64,000 nt of DNA. Source: Nitrospirota bacterium (GTDB lineage Bacteria > Nitrospirota > Thermodesulfovibrionia > Thermodesulfovibrionales > UBA6898). The notes below the pieces were generated by a model. It saw only the letters and a program-made list of their open reading frames with translations. It was not told the DNA's origin and ran no database searches. Position numbers and translations under genes: made by a program. Position 1 is the stretch's first letter. Each line of letters begins with the position of its first letter. The stretch covers positions 620,001-684,000 of the forward strand of contig JACRMT010000004.1 in the NCBI GenBank assembly GCA_016214855.1, given 5' to 3'. Below are positions 51,214-59,418 of the stretch, one piece after another.

Positions 51214-52380
51214 ATGGAAACGCATTTTGCATCACCTGAACGTTCAACACCGGGTGAGCTCTACCGTGATATTCACGAAGCGAGCAACAACCCGATCATA
51301 GATGGCCTTCTGAGGACAGTTGGCGGACTTATCGCGGTGCTGAACGAGCATCGCCAGATTCTCGCCGTAAATAATGCCTTCCTCAGCATGATCGGCATTG
51401 ATGATGCACATAGCGTGCTCGGCATCAGGCCGGGCGAGGCGATCAGCTGCATACATTCCCATGAAATGCCTGGCGGATGCGGGACGTCGCGTTATTGCTC
51501 CACCTGCGGGGCTGCGGTCGCGATCGTCACAAGCCTCGCATCAAATCAGCCGCAGGAACAGAAATGCGTTGCCACCGTGAACAAAAACGGAGAGATCATA
51601 GATCTCTGTCTGCATGTCAGGGCGTGTCCTGTTTTTCTGGACGGAACACAGCATATCCTCCTCTTTATCCAGGATATTACCCTTCAGGAGCGCTCGGCCT
51701 CCCTGGAGAGGGCCTTCTTCCATGATATCAACAACATCATCACAGCGCTCCACGGTGCAAGCGAGCTTATGGAATTCAGGGACGAAGCAGGTAAGAACGA
51801 ACTTGCCAAACAGATACAGCAGATGTCTCTCCATCTGGCCAAGGAAGTCGAGATCCAGAGGGCTCTTTCACAGTCCAGCCAGCAGACGTACACAGTAGAA
51901 ATGCAGGACTTTACGACTGACGACGTGATCCGTGAAGTGAAGACGGTCTTCGCCGGTCACCGCGCCGCAAAGAACAAAGTCCTGGTTTCCCCGGCAGACG
52001 CTCCCTGCATGGTCATTCGTTCAGATCTTCATCTCATACTACGAATAATTACAAACATGCTCGTCAACGCTTTCGAGGCAACAGCAGAAGGCGGAACCGT
52101 CAAACTCTGGATCGATCAGGACCAGGACCTGACTTTTCATGTCTGGAGCAGGCCGGCGATTCCCGAGGCTGTATCGAGGAGAGTCTTTCAGCGCTATTAC
52201 AGCACCAAGGACAATAGTGGCCGCGGCATCGGCACCTATACAATGAAGCTGTTCGGCGAGGGTCTGCTTGGCGGAAAGGTCGGGTTTAAAACTTCCGAAG
52301 CCGATGGGACCACGTTTTCCTTCTCCCTGCCCTTCAGGATAGATCATGATGCTGCCTCTCCTTTGGCCCCGGTCTGTTGA
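51214..52380 (+). CDS. PAS-domain histidine-kinase-like protein with a Cys-rich sensor
   Basis: The protein has 388 residues: an N-terminal PAS domain (about 30-155) interrupted by a Cys/His cluster (CIHSHEMPGGCGTSRYCSTC near residue 80), a dimerisation segment with FFHDINNIITALHGASEL carrying the phospho-acceptor His, and a HATPase_c (IITNMLVNAFEATAEGG, GRGIGTYTMKLFGEGLLGG). GGAGGG precedes the ATG at 51,214, so I prefer it over a longer frame starting at 51,079. The cysteines may bind a metal or cluster. Confidence 0.88.
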   Translation: METHFASPERSTPGELYRDIHEASNNPIIDGLLRTVGGLIAVLNEHRQILAVNNAFLSMIGIDDAHSVLGIRPGEAISCIHSHEMPGGCGTSRYCSTCGAAVAIVTSLASNQPQEQKCVATVNKNGEIIDLCLHVRACPVFLDGTQHILLFIQDITLQERSASLERAFFHDINNIITALHGASELMEFRDEAGKNELAKQIQQMSLHLAKEVEIQRALSQSSQQTYTVEMQDFTTDDVIREVKTVFAGHRAAKNKVLVSPADAPCMVIRSDLHLILRIITNMLVNAFEATAEGGTVKLWIDQDQDLTFHVWSRPAIPEAVSRRVFQRYYSTKDNSGRGIGTYTMKLFGEGLLGGKVGFKTSEADGTTFSFSLPFRIDHDAASPLAPVC

Positions 52381-52386
52381 TGGATC

Positions 52387-53367
52387 ATGCCTGAATTCAG
52401 GAACCGTGAGGAATACGAACGCTGGAAAGCCGAACGGCTGAAAGAGAGCCAGGACAGGCAGAGATCCCGGGACCAGCAGGCGTCTGACAAAAGACCGGCT
52501 GCTCCCGATCAACAGTCGCCATCATCACGATCGCCCGAACTTACCGATATTGGAGACCTCCTGAACCAATCCTGGGGCCAATTCAAAGAGAGAATCGGTG
52601 TTCTTCTGCCCCTGCATCTGCTGTCGCTTGTATTTCTCATCGCGGGCATACTCCTTGCCGTAGGCATAGGTGCCCTGATAGCAATGATGGTCCCGCAGTG
52701 CAAAACACCTGTTCTTCTTATATCAGCGCTGATCGGTCTCACCATAGGCCTGACGGCCATGTTCTGGCCTGTTTCTGCTCTGGTCGTTGCCGTAGCCGAT
52801 CCATCCCTGGGCATGGGAGATGCCCTTGCTCAGGGATGGAAGAAGCTCTGGGCCTTTCTCTGGCTCTTCTCAATACTGGGATATGTGGTGGCCGGCGGAT
52901 ATCTCCTCTTTATTGTTCCGGGCGTTATATTTACGATCTGGTTCATCTTTTCCCAGTTTATCCTGGCAGAAGACAATGCACGGGGAATGGACGCCATGCT
53001 GAAGAGCAAGGAATATGTGAAGGGAAGATGGTTCGATGTTTTTCTGAGGTTTCTCGTCCTCTGGGCACTGTCAACCGGTCTCGGCATGATACCTCTTCTC
53101 GGCATCATCCTCTCCATAATGCTCACCCCGTTCATGATGATCTATTCATATCTCATATTCACAGACCTGAAACGCCTGAGGCCAGAGGTAGCGGAGTTCA
53201 AGCCAGATCCGGGAGAAAAAATAAAATGGGTCGGCGCAGCAACCCTGGGATATATCGTTCTGCCTCTTATCATCATTGCCATTGTCGGCACGGTCTGCAT
53301 GATACCCCTCTTAATGATGAACGGCATGAACTTCCATCAGGTTCCGCCGCCGCAGCGGTTTTTCTGA
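52387..53367 (+). CDS. Multi-pass membrane protein of unknown function
   Basis: The protein has 326 residues. A charged, disordered N-terminus (about 1-55, NREEYERWKAERLKESQDRQ) is followed by five or six membrane helices separated by short loops. A repeated amphipathic stretch, DALAQGWKKLWAFLWLFSIL, and a loop EDNARGMDAMLKSKEYVKGR suggest the GPDP-membrane/DUF975-like class, but I do not recognise the family securely. It starts six bases after the kinase stop. Confidence 0.75.
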   Translation: MPEFRNREEYERWKAERLKESQDRQRSRDQQASDKRPAAPDQQSPSSRSPELTDIGDLLNQSWGQFKERIGVLLPLHLLSLVFLIAGILLAVGIGALIAMMVPQCKTPVLLISALIGLTIGLTAMFWPVSALVVAVADPSLGMGDALAQGWKKLWAFLWLFSILGYVVAGGYLLFIVPGVIFTIWFIFSQFILAEDNARGMDAMLKSKEYVKGRWFDVFLRFLVLWALSTGLGMIPLLGIILSIMLTPFMMIYSYLIFTDLKRLRPEVAEFKPDPGEKIKWVGAATLGYIVLPLIIIAIVGTVCMIPLLMMNGMNFHQVPPPQRFF

Positions 53368-53443
53368 AGAGCAACGGCACTCTGCCGGATAATGGCCTTG
53401 CCTGTATGATATAATCAAGGCCCTGGGAGGTTTCGCATTAACA

Positions 53444-53689
53444 ATGATGAAAAAAGTGACGCTCTATACATTAAGCACCTGCCCTGTCTGCAGGAAGATC
53501 AAGAGTTTTCTTGACGACAACGGGATCGCCTATGCGCTGGTCGAGGTTGATTCGCTCGATGGCTCAGAGCAGTGGGCGGCAACAAAAGAACTGGCAAAAC
53601 ACAACCCGCAGGTTTCATATCCGACCGTTGTGGTCGAGGACGTGATCGTGGGTTACGACATAGATGCACTGAGGGCAAAACTGCTGTAG
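53444..53689 (+). CDS. Glutaredoxin-family thiol protein
   Basis: The protein has 81 residues, a thioredoxin fold with active site STCPVCRKIK (Cys13, Cys16), the cis-Pro motif SYPTVVVED and a helical end. Glutaredoxin-like proteins shuttle electrons to thiol targets. It is one base from the FtrB gene, which suggests that FtrB reduces it. Confidence 0.9.
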   Translation: MMKKVTLYTLSTCPVCRKIKSFLDDNGIAYALVEVDSLDGSEQWAATKELAKHNPQVSYPTVVVEDVIVGYDIDALRAKLL

Positions 53690-53690
53690 C

Positions 53691-54020
53691 ATGGCCGTCA
53701 CTCCTGATCGTCTTTACGAAGTCCTTTCAAGATATGCCGTCTCTCTCGGCCTTCAGCTCAACAGTGACAGAGAGTTCGTTCTCGATATACTTGCCGGTCT
53801 CCTGAAGAACGAAGAGCGGTATGGGTACCGCTCCTGCCCCTGCAGGCTGGCGTCCGGATACAGGGAGCGTGATGAGGATATTATCTGTCCCTGCAGATAC
53901 CGGGATGATGATATCAGGGATTTTGGGAGCTGTTACTGTTCCCTGTATGTCTCTGAGGCATGGAACAACAATACGGTTCCGCACAGCGTTGTGCCTGAAC
54001 GGAGAAGACAGGGCAAATAA
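53691..54020 (+). CDS. Ferredoxin:thioredoxin reductase catalytic subunit (FtrB)
   Basis: The protein has 109 residues. The three conserved pairs SCPCRL (Cys49, Cys51), IICPCRY (Cys66, Cys68) and SCYCSLYVS (Cys81, Cys83) give the [4Fe-4S] cluster and the redox disulfide. It normally passes electrons from ferredoxin to thioredoxin. No variable subunit is adjacent, the usual situation outside plants and cyanobacteria. The glutaredoxin just upstream is the likely partner. Confidence 0.93.
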   Translation: MAVTPDRLYEVLSRYAVSLGLQLNSDREFVLDILAGLLKNEERYGYRSCPCRLASGYRERDEDIICPCRYRDDDIRDFGSCYCSLYVSEAWNNNTVPHSVVPERRRQGK

Positions 54021-54032
54021 AAAGGGGGCCGT

Positions 54033-54137
54033 ATGATACACGATTTATCAAGCAAGGATCTGCGGAATGCCGTGGACCTTATGCCGGTGAGACCGGGTAA
54101 CAGGATCGTATTTCTATTTGAACTTGCCGGGAGGTGA
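54033..54137 (+). CDS. Possible 34-residue small protein downstream of FtrB
   Basis: AAGGGGG lies five bases before an ATG that opens a 34-codon frame (MIHDLSSKDLRNAVDLMPVR...) with no stop until 54,137. It overlaps the end of the convergent small membrane protein. The ribosome site is strong, but the length is short and no family is recognised, so it remains tentative. Confidence 0.35.
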   Translation: MIHDLSSKDLRNAVDLMPVRPGNRIVFLFELAGR

Positions 54138-54326
54138 CCAGATCCACCAGTCAAGGATCCACTGGATCCTGAACACCTCTGCGATCACGCCGATACCAAG
54201 GAGAATCACATAGCCGATAAGAACCGCGAGGCCGATCGTCGAGCCATGCCTTCTGAAAAACCCCCTGATACCGGAGAACTCCTCTGCCCCGGAGGACTGA
54301 TTGCACTGATCCTTCGACTGTTGCAC
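54114..54326 (-). CDS. Small single-pass membrane protein
   Basis: The protein has 70 residues from a GTG at 54,326 that follows GGAGGG. A polar N-terminus is followed by RRHGST, one membrane helix (IGLAVLIGYVILLGIGVIAE) and a short Trp-rich tail (WILDWWIWSPPGKFK). No family recognised. It follows the DUF523 gene on the same strand with an 80-base gap that shows nothing else. Confidence 0.6.
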   Translation of the reverse strand: MQQSKDQCNQSSGAEEFSGIRGFFRRHGSTIGLAVLIGYVILLGIGVIAEVFRIQWILDWWIWSPPGKFK

Positions 54327-54407
54327 ACTTCCCTCCTCTGATAATAATGCTGATTCTATCACGAAAACCAACCGAACTGCCCTTCTTTTTTGCTATCTGA
54401 GACAGCA

Positions 54408-54920
54408 TCACCGGAAAAAGCCGAGCCGGTCACAGAACTTTTCAAGAAGTTTAGCATCTCGGAAACTCCTCTCATCCTCAACCGGAACGAGCGGGAACCG
54501 TGTCATAAATGCCGTACAGAAAATACCTGTGCCACTACTGTTCTGCTGACCTGAAGCGGTGAAAACTTCAACACCCTTTACACCGCAGCTTGGAGATCCA
54601 CTCTTAAACACAAACCCGCGAAGGTCAGCCGTCTGCAGTTCCCTGAGCCATTTTTCAGACCATAGCTGCAAGCGATCTGTGAGGTCAACTCCTGTTTTGA
54701 TCGTTACTAGACGCGGTGACGCCGGATCTCCGATAAGCCGCATCGCCTCCCTCGGAACGGGCAGGCCTGCTTCCACCTCAGGGCATACGGTCACCCATTC
54801 GATATGCTCTCCAAGGATATCCTTCAGGTAATTATTCAGTTTATGACCGCCATCATAGCGGACTCTCTCACCAAGAAGACAGGCACTGATGCCGACCCTT
54901 ATCTTATCCTCCGATTGCAA
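54408..54920 (-). CDS. DUF523 family protein
   Basis: The protein has 170 residues with the DUF523 pattern: GISACLLGERVRYDGGHK at the start, TVCPEVEAGLPVPREAMRL, and FVFKSGSPSCGVKGVEVF with conserved cysteines. Homologues fused to DUF1722 occur elsewhere; here the domain is alone. The conserved Cys/His residues suggest metal or cluster binding. Function not established. Confidence 0.88.
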   Translation of the reverse strand: MQSEDKIRVGISACLLGERVRYDGGHKLNNYLKDILGEHIEWVTVCPEVEAGLPVPREAMRLIGDPASPRLVTIKTGVDLTDRLQLWSEKWLRELQTADLRGFVFKSGSPSCGVKGVEVFTASGQQNSSGTGIFCTAFMTRFPLVPVEDERSFRDAKLLEKFCDRLGFFR

Positions 54921-54967
54921 ACGTTTCCTCCATCACAGACCATCGAGACTGTAACCCTTCAGTTTCG

Positions 54968-55073
54968 GGCACAAATATCCGCCCCTTTCCAAGGGGAGGC
55001 AAGGAGGGGTATCGATAACATTACCAAAACCTCTGCTTAAGGCACCTACCTCTGGTCCTTGCTAAGGAGGGGC
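54968..55073. repeat. Dispersed hairpin repeat, degraded copies 3 and 4
   Basis: CCGCCCCTTTCCAAGGGGAGG followed by CAAGGAGGGGTAT, and then GGTCCTTGCTAAGGAGGGGC about 60 bases later, resemble the paired hairpins at 29,791 and 32,282 but are shorter and imperfect. They fill the gap between the DUF523 gene and gpmA (54,921-55,152). Confidence 0.55.
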
Positions 55074-55152
55074 TTCCTTCCGTATCTGAATCATTACTTA
55101 ATACTTAATGTAATACATGATAATAAGTCCATAATAATCTGTTTTATTTTCT

Positions 55153-55896
55153 TTATTTCTTACCCTGATTCGCGACTTTTTCCATGGCCCTTACTATCTC
55201 TTCCTGATCGCCAAGATAATAACGCCGAATCGGCCTGAGCATGTCATCAAGCTCGTACACAAGGGGAATGCCTGTAGGGATGTTCATGCCGACGATCTCG
55301 TTGTCAGGGATATTGTCCAGATATTTGACAAGTGCCCGTAACGAGTTGCCGTGTGCTGCTATCAGCACCCTCTTCCCTGATGCGATCTCCGGAACAATTG
55401 CTTCCTGCCAGTATGGTGCAAACCTCTCTACCGTGCTCTTCAGGCTTTCGGCAAGCGGGATATCCTTCTCAGCCAACCCGGCGTATCTCGGGTCATTGCC
55501 AGGATACCTGCTGTCGCTTCTTTCGAGTGCCGGAGGCATCACATCATAGCTGCGCCTCCATATACGCACCTGCTCTTCCCCAAACTTTGCAGCCATCTCG
55601 GATTTGTTCAGGCCCTGCAGCGCCCCATAATAGCGCTCGTTGAGGCGCCAGGAGTTCTTGACCGGGATCCAGACGAGGTCCATCTCGTCCAGAACCAGCC
55701 AGAGGGTCTTGACCGCCCGTTTCAGCACCGAGGTAAACGCCATGTCAAAGACGAGACCTTCTGCTTTCAGCACCCGGCCTGCCTGCCGCGCCTCTTCCCT
55801 GCCTTTCCCTGACAGATCAACGTCAGTCCAGCCGGTAAAGCGGTTCTCCCTGTTCCAGACGCTTTCGCCATGCCTCAGAAGCACAAGTTTTGTCAT
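55153..55896 (-). CDS. gpmA: 2,3-bisphosphoglycerate-dependent phosphoglycerate mutase
   Basis: The protein has 247 residues. The phospho-histidine motif [20 protein letters not shown] is at the start; [12 protein letters not shown] and the second catalytic His in [15 protein letters not shown] are present. It interconverts 2- and 3-phosphoglycerate in glycolysis. GAGGAG precedes the ATG. It is a single-gene unit, divergent from the rseC-like gene. Confidence 0.96.
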   Translation of the reverse strand: MTKLVLLRHGESVWNRENRFTGWTDVDLSGKGREEARQAGRVLKAEGLVFDMAFTSVLKRAVKTLWLVLDEMDLVWIPVKNSWRLNERYYGALQGLNKSEMAAKFGEEQVRIWRRSYDVMPPALERSDSRYPGNDPRYAGLAEKDIPLAESLKSTVERFAPYWQEAIVPEIASGKRVLIAAHGNSLRALVKYLDNIPDNEIVGMNIPTGIPLVYELDDMLRPIRRYYLGDQEEIVRAMEKVANQGKK

Positions 55897-55997
55897 TTCA
55901 GGACTCCTCTATTAGGATACAGCAGACCCTATTCTACCTTATCCTGGACGTCAAATCCTCAACAGCTTTTTTGAAACCCCCTATGGTAAAATTCAGT

Positions 55998-56426
55998 ATG
56001 CTTGAAGAGATAGGCACCGTAATAAGCGTTGAAGGCCTGTACGCCAAAGTCTCTGTTCCGAAGAAAAGCTCCTGACAGGGCTGCTCTTCAGGAACCTGCG
56101 TGACAGGTGATCAGTCCATGGAGATCGAGGCCCTCAATAAAGCAGGAGCTGTTGCCGGCCAGAAGGTCAAGGTCATGGTCCATACCTATGCGTACATGAA
56201 GGGCTCCATGGTCATCTACGGCTTTCCTGCCCTGATGCTGGTGATCGGAGCGGTCATGGGCAAGGAGTTGATGCCCGCTTTCTTTCCTTCCCTGAATGCA
56301 GACTCGCTTTCTGCAATTTTCGGGTTCAGTTTTCTGATCGCATCATTTATACTGGTAAAGATCTGGGCCGGGAGTCAGACAAAAAAAACCTCATCGACAC
56401 CGGTAGTTGAAGAGATATTGCCATAG
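55998..56426 (+). CDS. rseC: RseC/MucC-family protein with in-frame TGA (candidate selenoprotein)
   Basis: If the TGA at 56,073-56,075 is read as an amino acid, the gene encodes 142 residues with the RseC layout: MLEEIGTVISVEGLYAKVSV, a cysteine cluster, EALNKAGAVAGQKVKVMV, and two membrane helices (about 71-90 and 95-115). RseC proteins carry a conserved C-x2-C-x4/5-C cluster; here it reads U26-x2-C29-x4-C34, the TGA replacing the first Cys. Frame and similarity continue on both sides. A 5-bp stem with a CGTGA loop lies 18 bases after the TGA, at the distance of bacterial SECIS elements. In other organisms RseC works with electron-transfer complexes such as SoxR-reducing systems. A nonsense mutation is the alternative. 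Confidence 0.7.
56094..56108 (+). other. SECIS-like hairpin downstream of the in-frame TGA
   Basis: ACCTG and CAGGT form a perfect 5-bp stem around the loop CGTGA, which contains the GU pair favoured by SelB. The stem starts 18 bases after the TGA. A second possible pairing (CAGG with CCTG, closer to the TGA) exists, so the exact fold is uncertain. Confidence 0.45.
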
Positions 56427-56509
56427 CTTCGGCAGGCGCATCTGTAAATTTGAAGTTCATTACAGTCACTGACACGTATCGCTTTTCACTATATCTATGA
56501 GGGGGTTTT

Positions 56510-58606
56510 ATGGCTAACTTTGAAGTTGGAAGCATCAGGAATGTCGCTCTCATCGCCCATAGCGGGGCAGGCAAGACTTCTCTTGCCGAGGCAATGCTCT
56601 TCAGTGCAGGAATGACCGACAGGCTCGGCAATGTGCAGGACGGCACAACCGTTACTGACTTTGAACCGGAAGAGATAGACCGGAAGATAACCATCACATC
56701 ATCTCTTGCCTTCTGCAACTGGAACAACTACCGGATAAATATTGTCGACACTCCCGGCTTTATCAATTTCATCGAGGACACGAAAGGCTGCCTAAGGGTG
56801 GTGGACGGAGCGGTCATTCTCGTGAGCGCCATCTCAGGCGTTAAGGCAGAGACCGAAAGGGTCTGGAAATATGCCTGCGAATATGAGATACCAAGGATCG
56901 TCTTTATCAACAAGATGGACAAGGACACGGCCAATTTCGAGCGCGCCCTTGATGAAGTGCAGAAGTCCTTTGAGACAGAACCGATCCCGCTTCAGATACC
57001 GATCGGCGCCGGCGATACGTTCACCGGCATCATCGACCTCGTAAAGATGAAGGCCTTCATCCTGAGCAACGGCAAGATCGGTGAGCAGGATATTCCGGCA
57101 GACCGCGCGGATGAGGCTGAAAAATACCGGAAGAAACTGGTCGAAAAGATCGCCGAGTCTGACGATGCCCTGCTCGAAAAGTATCTTGAAGGCACAGAAC
57201 CGACCCAGGCCGAAATCCTGAGCGGCATCAAAGAGGGTTCTCTTTCGAGAAAGTACATACCCGTCTCATGCGGCGCTGCCACGAAGAATATAGGGACCTC
57301 AAACCTTCTCGATACGATCGCGCTCTGCCTGCCTTCACCGGTCGAGATGGCCACTATTGCGCCGATCAGCGGAAAGAACCCTAAGGATGGCGGACTGATC
57401 TTCAGAAAACCTTCGGAAGCAGAGCCGATGTCTGCCTTTATTTTCAAGACCATCGCAGACCCCTATGCAGGAAAGCTGTCTCTCTTCAGGGTCTATTCAG
57501 GCACTCTTAAGGCGGATTCGGCAGTCTATAATGCTACGGCCGATACTAAGGAGAGGATTGGGCAGGTATTCTACCTTCAGGGCAAGAAACATGTGCCTGT
57601 CCAGACCCTGGGCGCAGGTGAGATAGCGGTCGTGGCAAAGCTGAAGGAAACGAACACCGGCGACACCCTCTGCGATGAGGCAAAGCCTATAATTTTCGAC
57701 AAGGTGAAATTCGCCAACCCGATCATCTCCTATGCCATAGCACCCAAGTCCAAGGGCGATGAGGAGAAGGTGAGCGTTGCACTCCACAAGGTCCTCGAAG
57801 AAGACCCGACACTCAGGTTCAGCAGGGACGAGGAATCCAAAGAGATGCTCATCTCCGGCATGGGACAGGTGCATATCCAGGTTATGCTCGACCGCTTAAA
57901 GAGAAGGTTCGGCGTGGAGATAGAAATGAAGACGCCGAAGATCCCGTACCGCGAGACGATCCACGGCTCTGCCAAGGTCCAGGGCAAATACAAGAAACAG
58001 TCCGGCGGAAAAGGCCAGTACGGCGACTGCCACATCACAGTAGAGCCGCTTCCGCGCGGCGCCGGCTTTGAGTTTGTCGACAAGATCGTCGGCGGCTCCA
58101 TCCCGCGTCAGTACATCCCTGCTGTTGAAAAAGGTATCATCGAGGCAATGCATGACGGCGTTATAGCCGGTTATCAGACCGTTGACCTGCGCGTCACGCT
58201 TACTGACGGTTCATACCATACGGTTGACTCCTCTGAAATGGCGTTCAAGATCGCAGGCTCCATGGCGATCAAGAAGGCCGTACAGGAAGCAAAGCCCGCA
58301 TTGCTTGAGCCGCTTATGAAGACCGAAATTACCATACCAGAAGAATCGCTCGGAGCGATCATCGGCGATCTGAACTCAAAGAGAGGGAAAGTGCAGGGTG
58401 TTGAGCCGCAGGCAGGCGGCAATCAAAAGATCAATGCGCTGGTGCCGATGGCTGAAATGCTCACGTATGCAAACCAGCTCCACGGTCTGACCTCGGGAAG
58501 GGGCCTGTACTCCATGGAGTTCTCGCATTATGAGGAAGTGCCGTCTCATCTGGCCCAAAAGATCATTGCAGAGAGGCAGGCACATAGACAGGAGAAGCAT
58601 GTCTGA
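56510..58606 (+). CDS. Elongation factor G-like GTPase (EF-G paralogue)
   Basis: The protein has 698 residues with all EF-G domains. The G1 loop is AHSGAGKTSLAEAM instead of the canonical AHIDAGKTT of translocating EF-G; G3 is DTPGF and G4 NKMD. Domains III-V are present (SKRGKVQGVEPQAGG and the end). This G1 variant marks the EF-G-like group (often called EF-G2) whose members can act in recycling or under stress; a normal fusA is expected elsewhere. GAGGGGG precedes the ATG. It overlaps the next gene by eight bases. Confidence 0.9.
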   Translation: MANFEVGSIRNVALIAHSGAGKTSLAEAMLFSAGMTDRLGNVQDGTTVTDFEPEEIDRKITITSSLAFCNWNNYRINIVDTPGFINFIEDTKGCLRVVDGAVILVSAISGVKAETERVWKYACEYEIPRIVFINKMDKDTANFERALDEVQKSFETEPIPLQIPIGAGDTFTGIIDLVKMKAFILSNGKIGEQDIPADRADEAEKYRKKLVEKIAESDDALLEKYLEGTEPTQAEILSGIKEGSLSRKYIPVSCGAATKNIGTSNLLDTIALCLPSPVEMATIAPISGKNPKDGGLIFRKPSEAEPMSAFIFKTIADPYAGKLSLFRVYSGTLKADSAVYNATADTKERIGQVFYLQGKKHVPVQTLGAGEIAVVAKLKETNTGDTLCDEAKPIIFDKVKFANPIISYAIAPKSKGDEEKVSVALHKVLEEDPTLRFSRDEESKEMLISGMGQVHIQVMLDRLKRRFGVEIEMKTPKIPYRETIHGSAKVQGKYKKQSGGKGQYGDCHITVEPLPRGAGFEFVDKIVGGSIPRQYIPAVEKGIIEAMHDGVIAGYQTVDLRVTLTDGSYHTVDSSEMAFKIAGSMAIKKAVQEAKPALLEPLMKTEITIPEESLGAIIGDLNSKRGKVQGVEPQAGGNQKINALVPMAEMLTYANQLHGLTSGRGLYSMEFSHYEEVPSHLAQKIIAERQAHRQEKHV

Positions 58607-59360
58607 CAGGTTTTCGCTTCTTTTTTGTTGCCTGCTTTTTATTTTTTTTGCAGCACTGCCGGTATCAGCTCAAAAGCTGCCTCAGGCGCCGAAGCCTGAG
58701 GCAGCCCCGTCAGTTCAGGAGGACCAGGAGCCAAAGCCCGAACCGCCCAGGAAAGTTCTCAATGTTGAGATAACGAACGATCTGCTCAGCGTAGAGCTTG
58801 AGAATGTGGATTTCGGAGCCGTTATCAAGGCAGTAGCCGATAAAGCAGGGTTCAAGATAGAGGGGAGAGGAGATGTCTTCAACAGAAAGTTGAATACCAG
58901 ATTTACGGATATTGAGGTCGAACGGGGAGTGCTCCGGCTTCTGACCCTCGTCAAAGAAAGCAACTATATGCTGTACTATGATACCAAAGGCCTTATCAGT
59001 AAACTCGAAATTCTGGGCATAGAATCCGGAAAAGCGCCAGCGGCAGCAGCCCCTGCAGCCACAACCAGACAGCCCATGCGGCCGCCTACGGTCTCGCGCC
59101 AGCCTGCAGTTTCGACAGAGCCGCCCCAACTCCAGAGCCCTGCGAGGGTTGCTCCCACTCCCCGGACACGAGTGCTTCCGCCTGTCCCCCGGAGGAGACC
59201 GGTAATTTCGCGGCCGGCCTCTCCGTTACGGCCTGCGGTGCAGCCATCTGCCACGCCGGAGACACCGGCAGCTGAAGAGAACAGCGAGGAAGAGGAACCT
59301 GTTTCCGAGATACCCTATGTTGCACCTCAGCCAAGACTCGCCCCTGCACCGGTCAAATAG
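58599..59360 (+). CDS. Periplasmic protein with STN/secretin-N-like domain and Pro-rich tail
   Basis: The protein has 253 residues: a signal peptide (about 1-24, ending PVSAQ), a Pro-rich spacer, a domain of about 75 residues (NDLLSVELENVDFGAVIKAV...) like the STN/secretin short domain, and a long Pro/Ala/Arg-rich C-terminus. AGGAG precedes the ATG, which overlaps the EF-G paralogue's stop. The domain suggests docking to a secretin or TonB-type partner; no such gene is in the window. Co-expression with an EF-G paralogue is unexplained. Confidence 0.75.
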   Translation: MSDRFSLLFCCLLFIFFAALPVSAQKLPQAPKPEAAPSVQEDQEPKPEPPRKVLNVEITNDLLSVELENVDFGAVIKAVADKAGFKIEGRGDVFNRKLNTRFTDIEVERGVLRLLTLVKESNYMLYYDTKGLISKLEILGIESGKAPAAAAPAATTRQPMRPPTVSRQPAVSTEPPQLQSPARVAPTPRTRVLPPVPRRRPVISRPASPLRPAVQPSATPETPAAEENSEEEEPVSEIPYVAPQPRLAPAPVK

Positions 59361-59418
59361 ACCGTAACCACCCTTTGCTGTTTGAATTCCGCTTATCCTT
59401 TCCGCTATCATAGAGCGC

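Noticed and set aside
56079-56100. Restart at the GTG at 56,100 as the true beginning of the RseC-like protein
   Set aside because: It would discard the conserved N-terminal strand and cysteine cluster and has no ribosome site; the upstream frame is in phase and matches the family.
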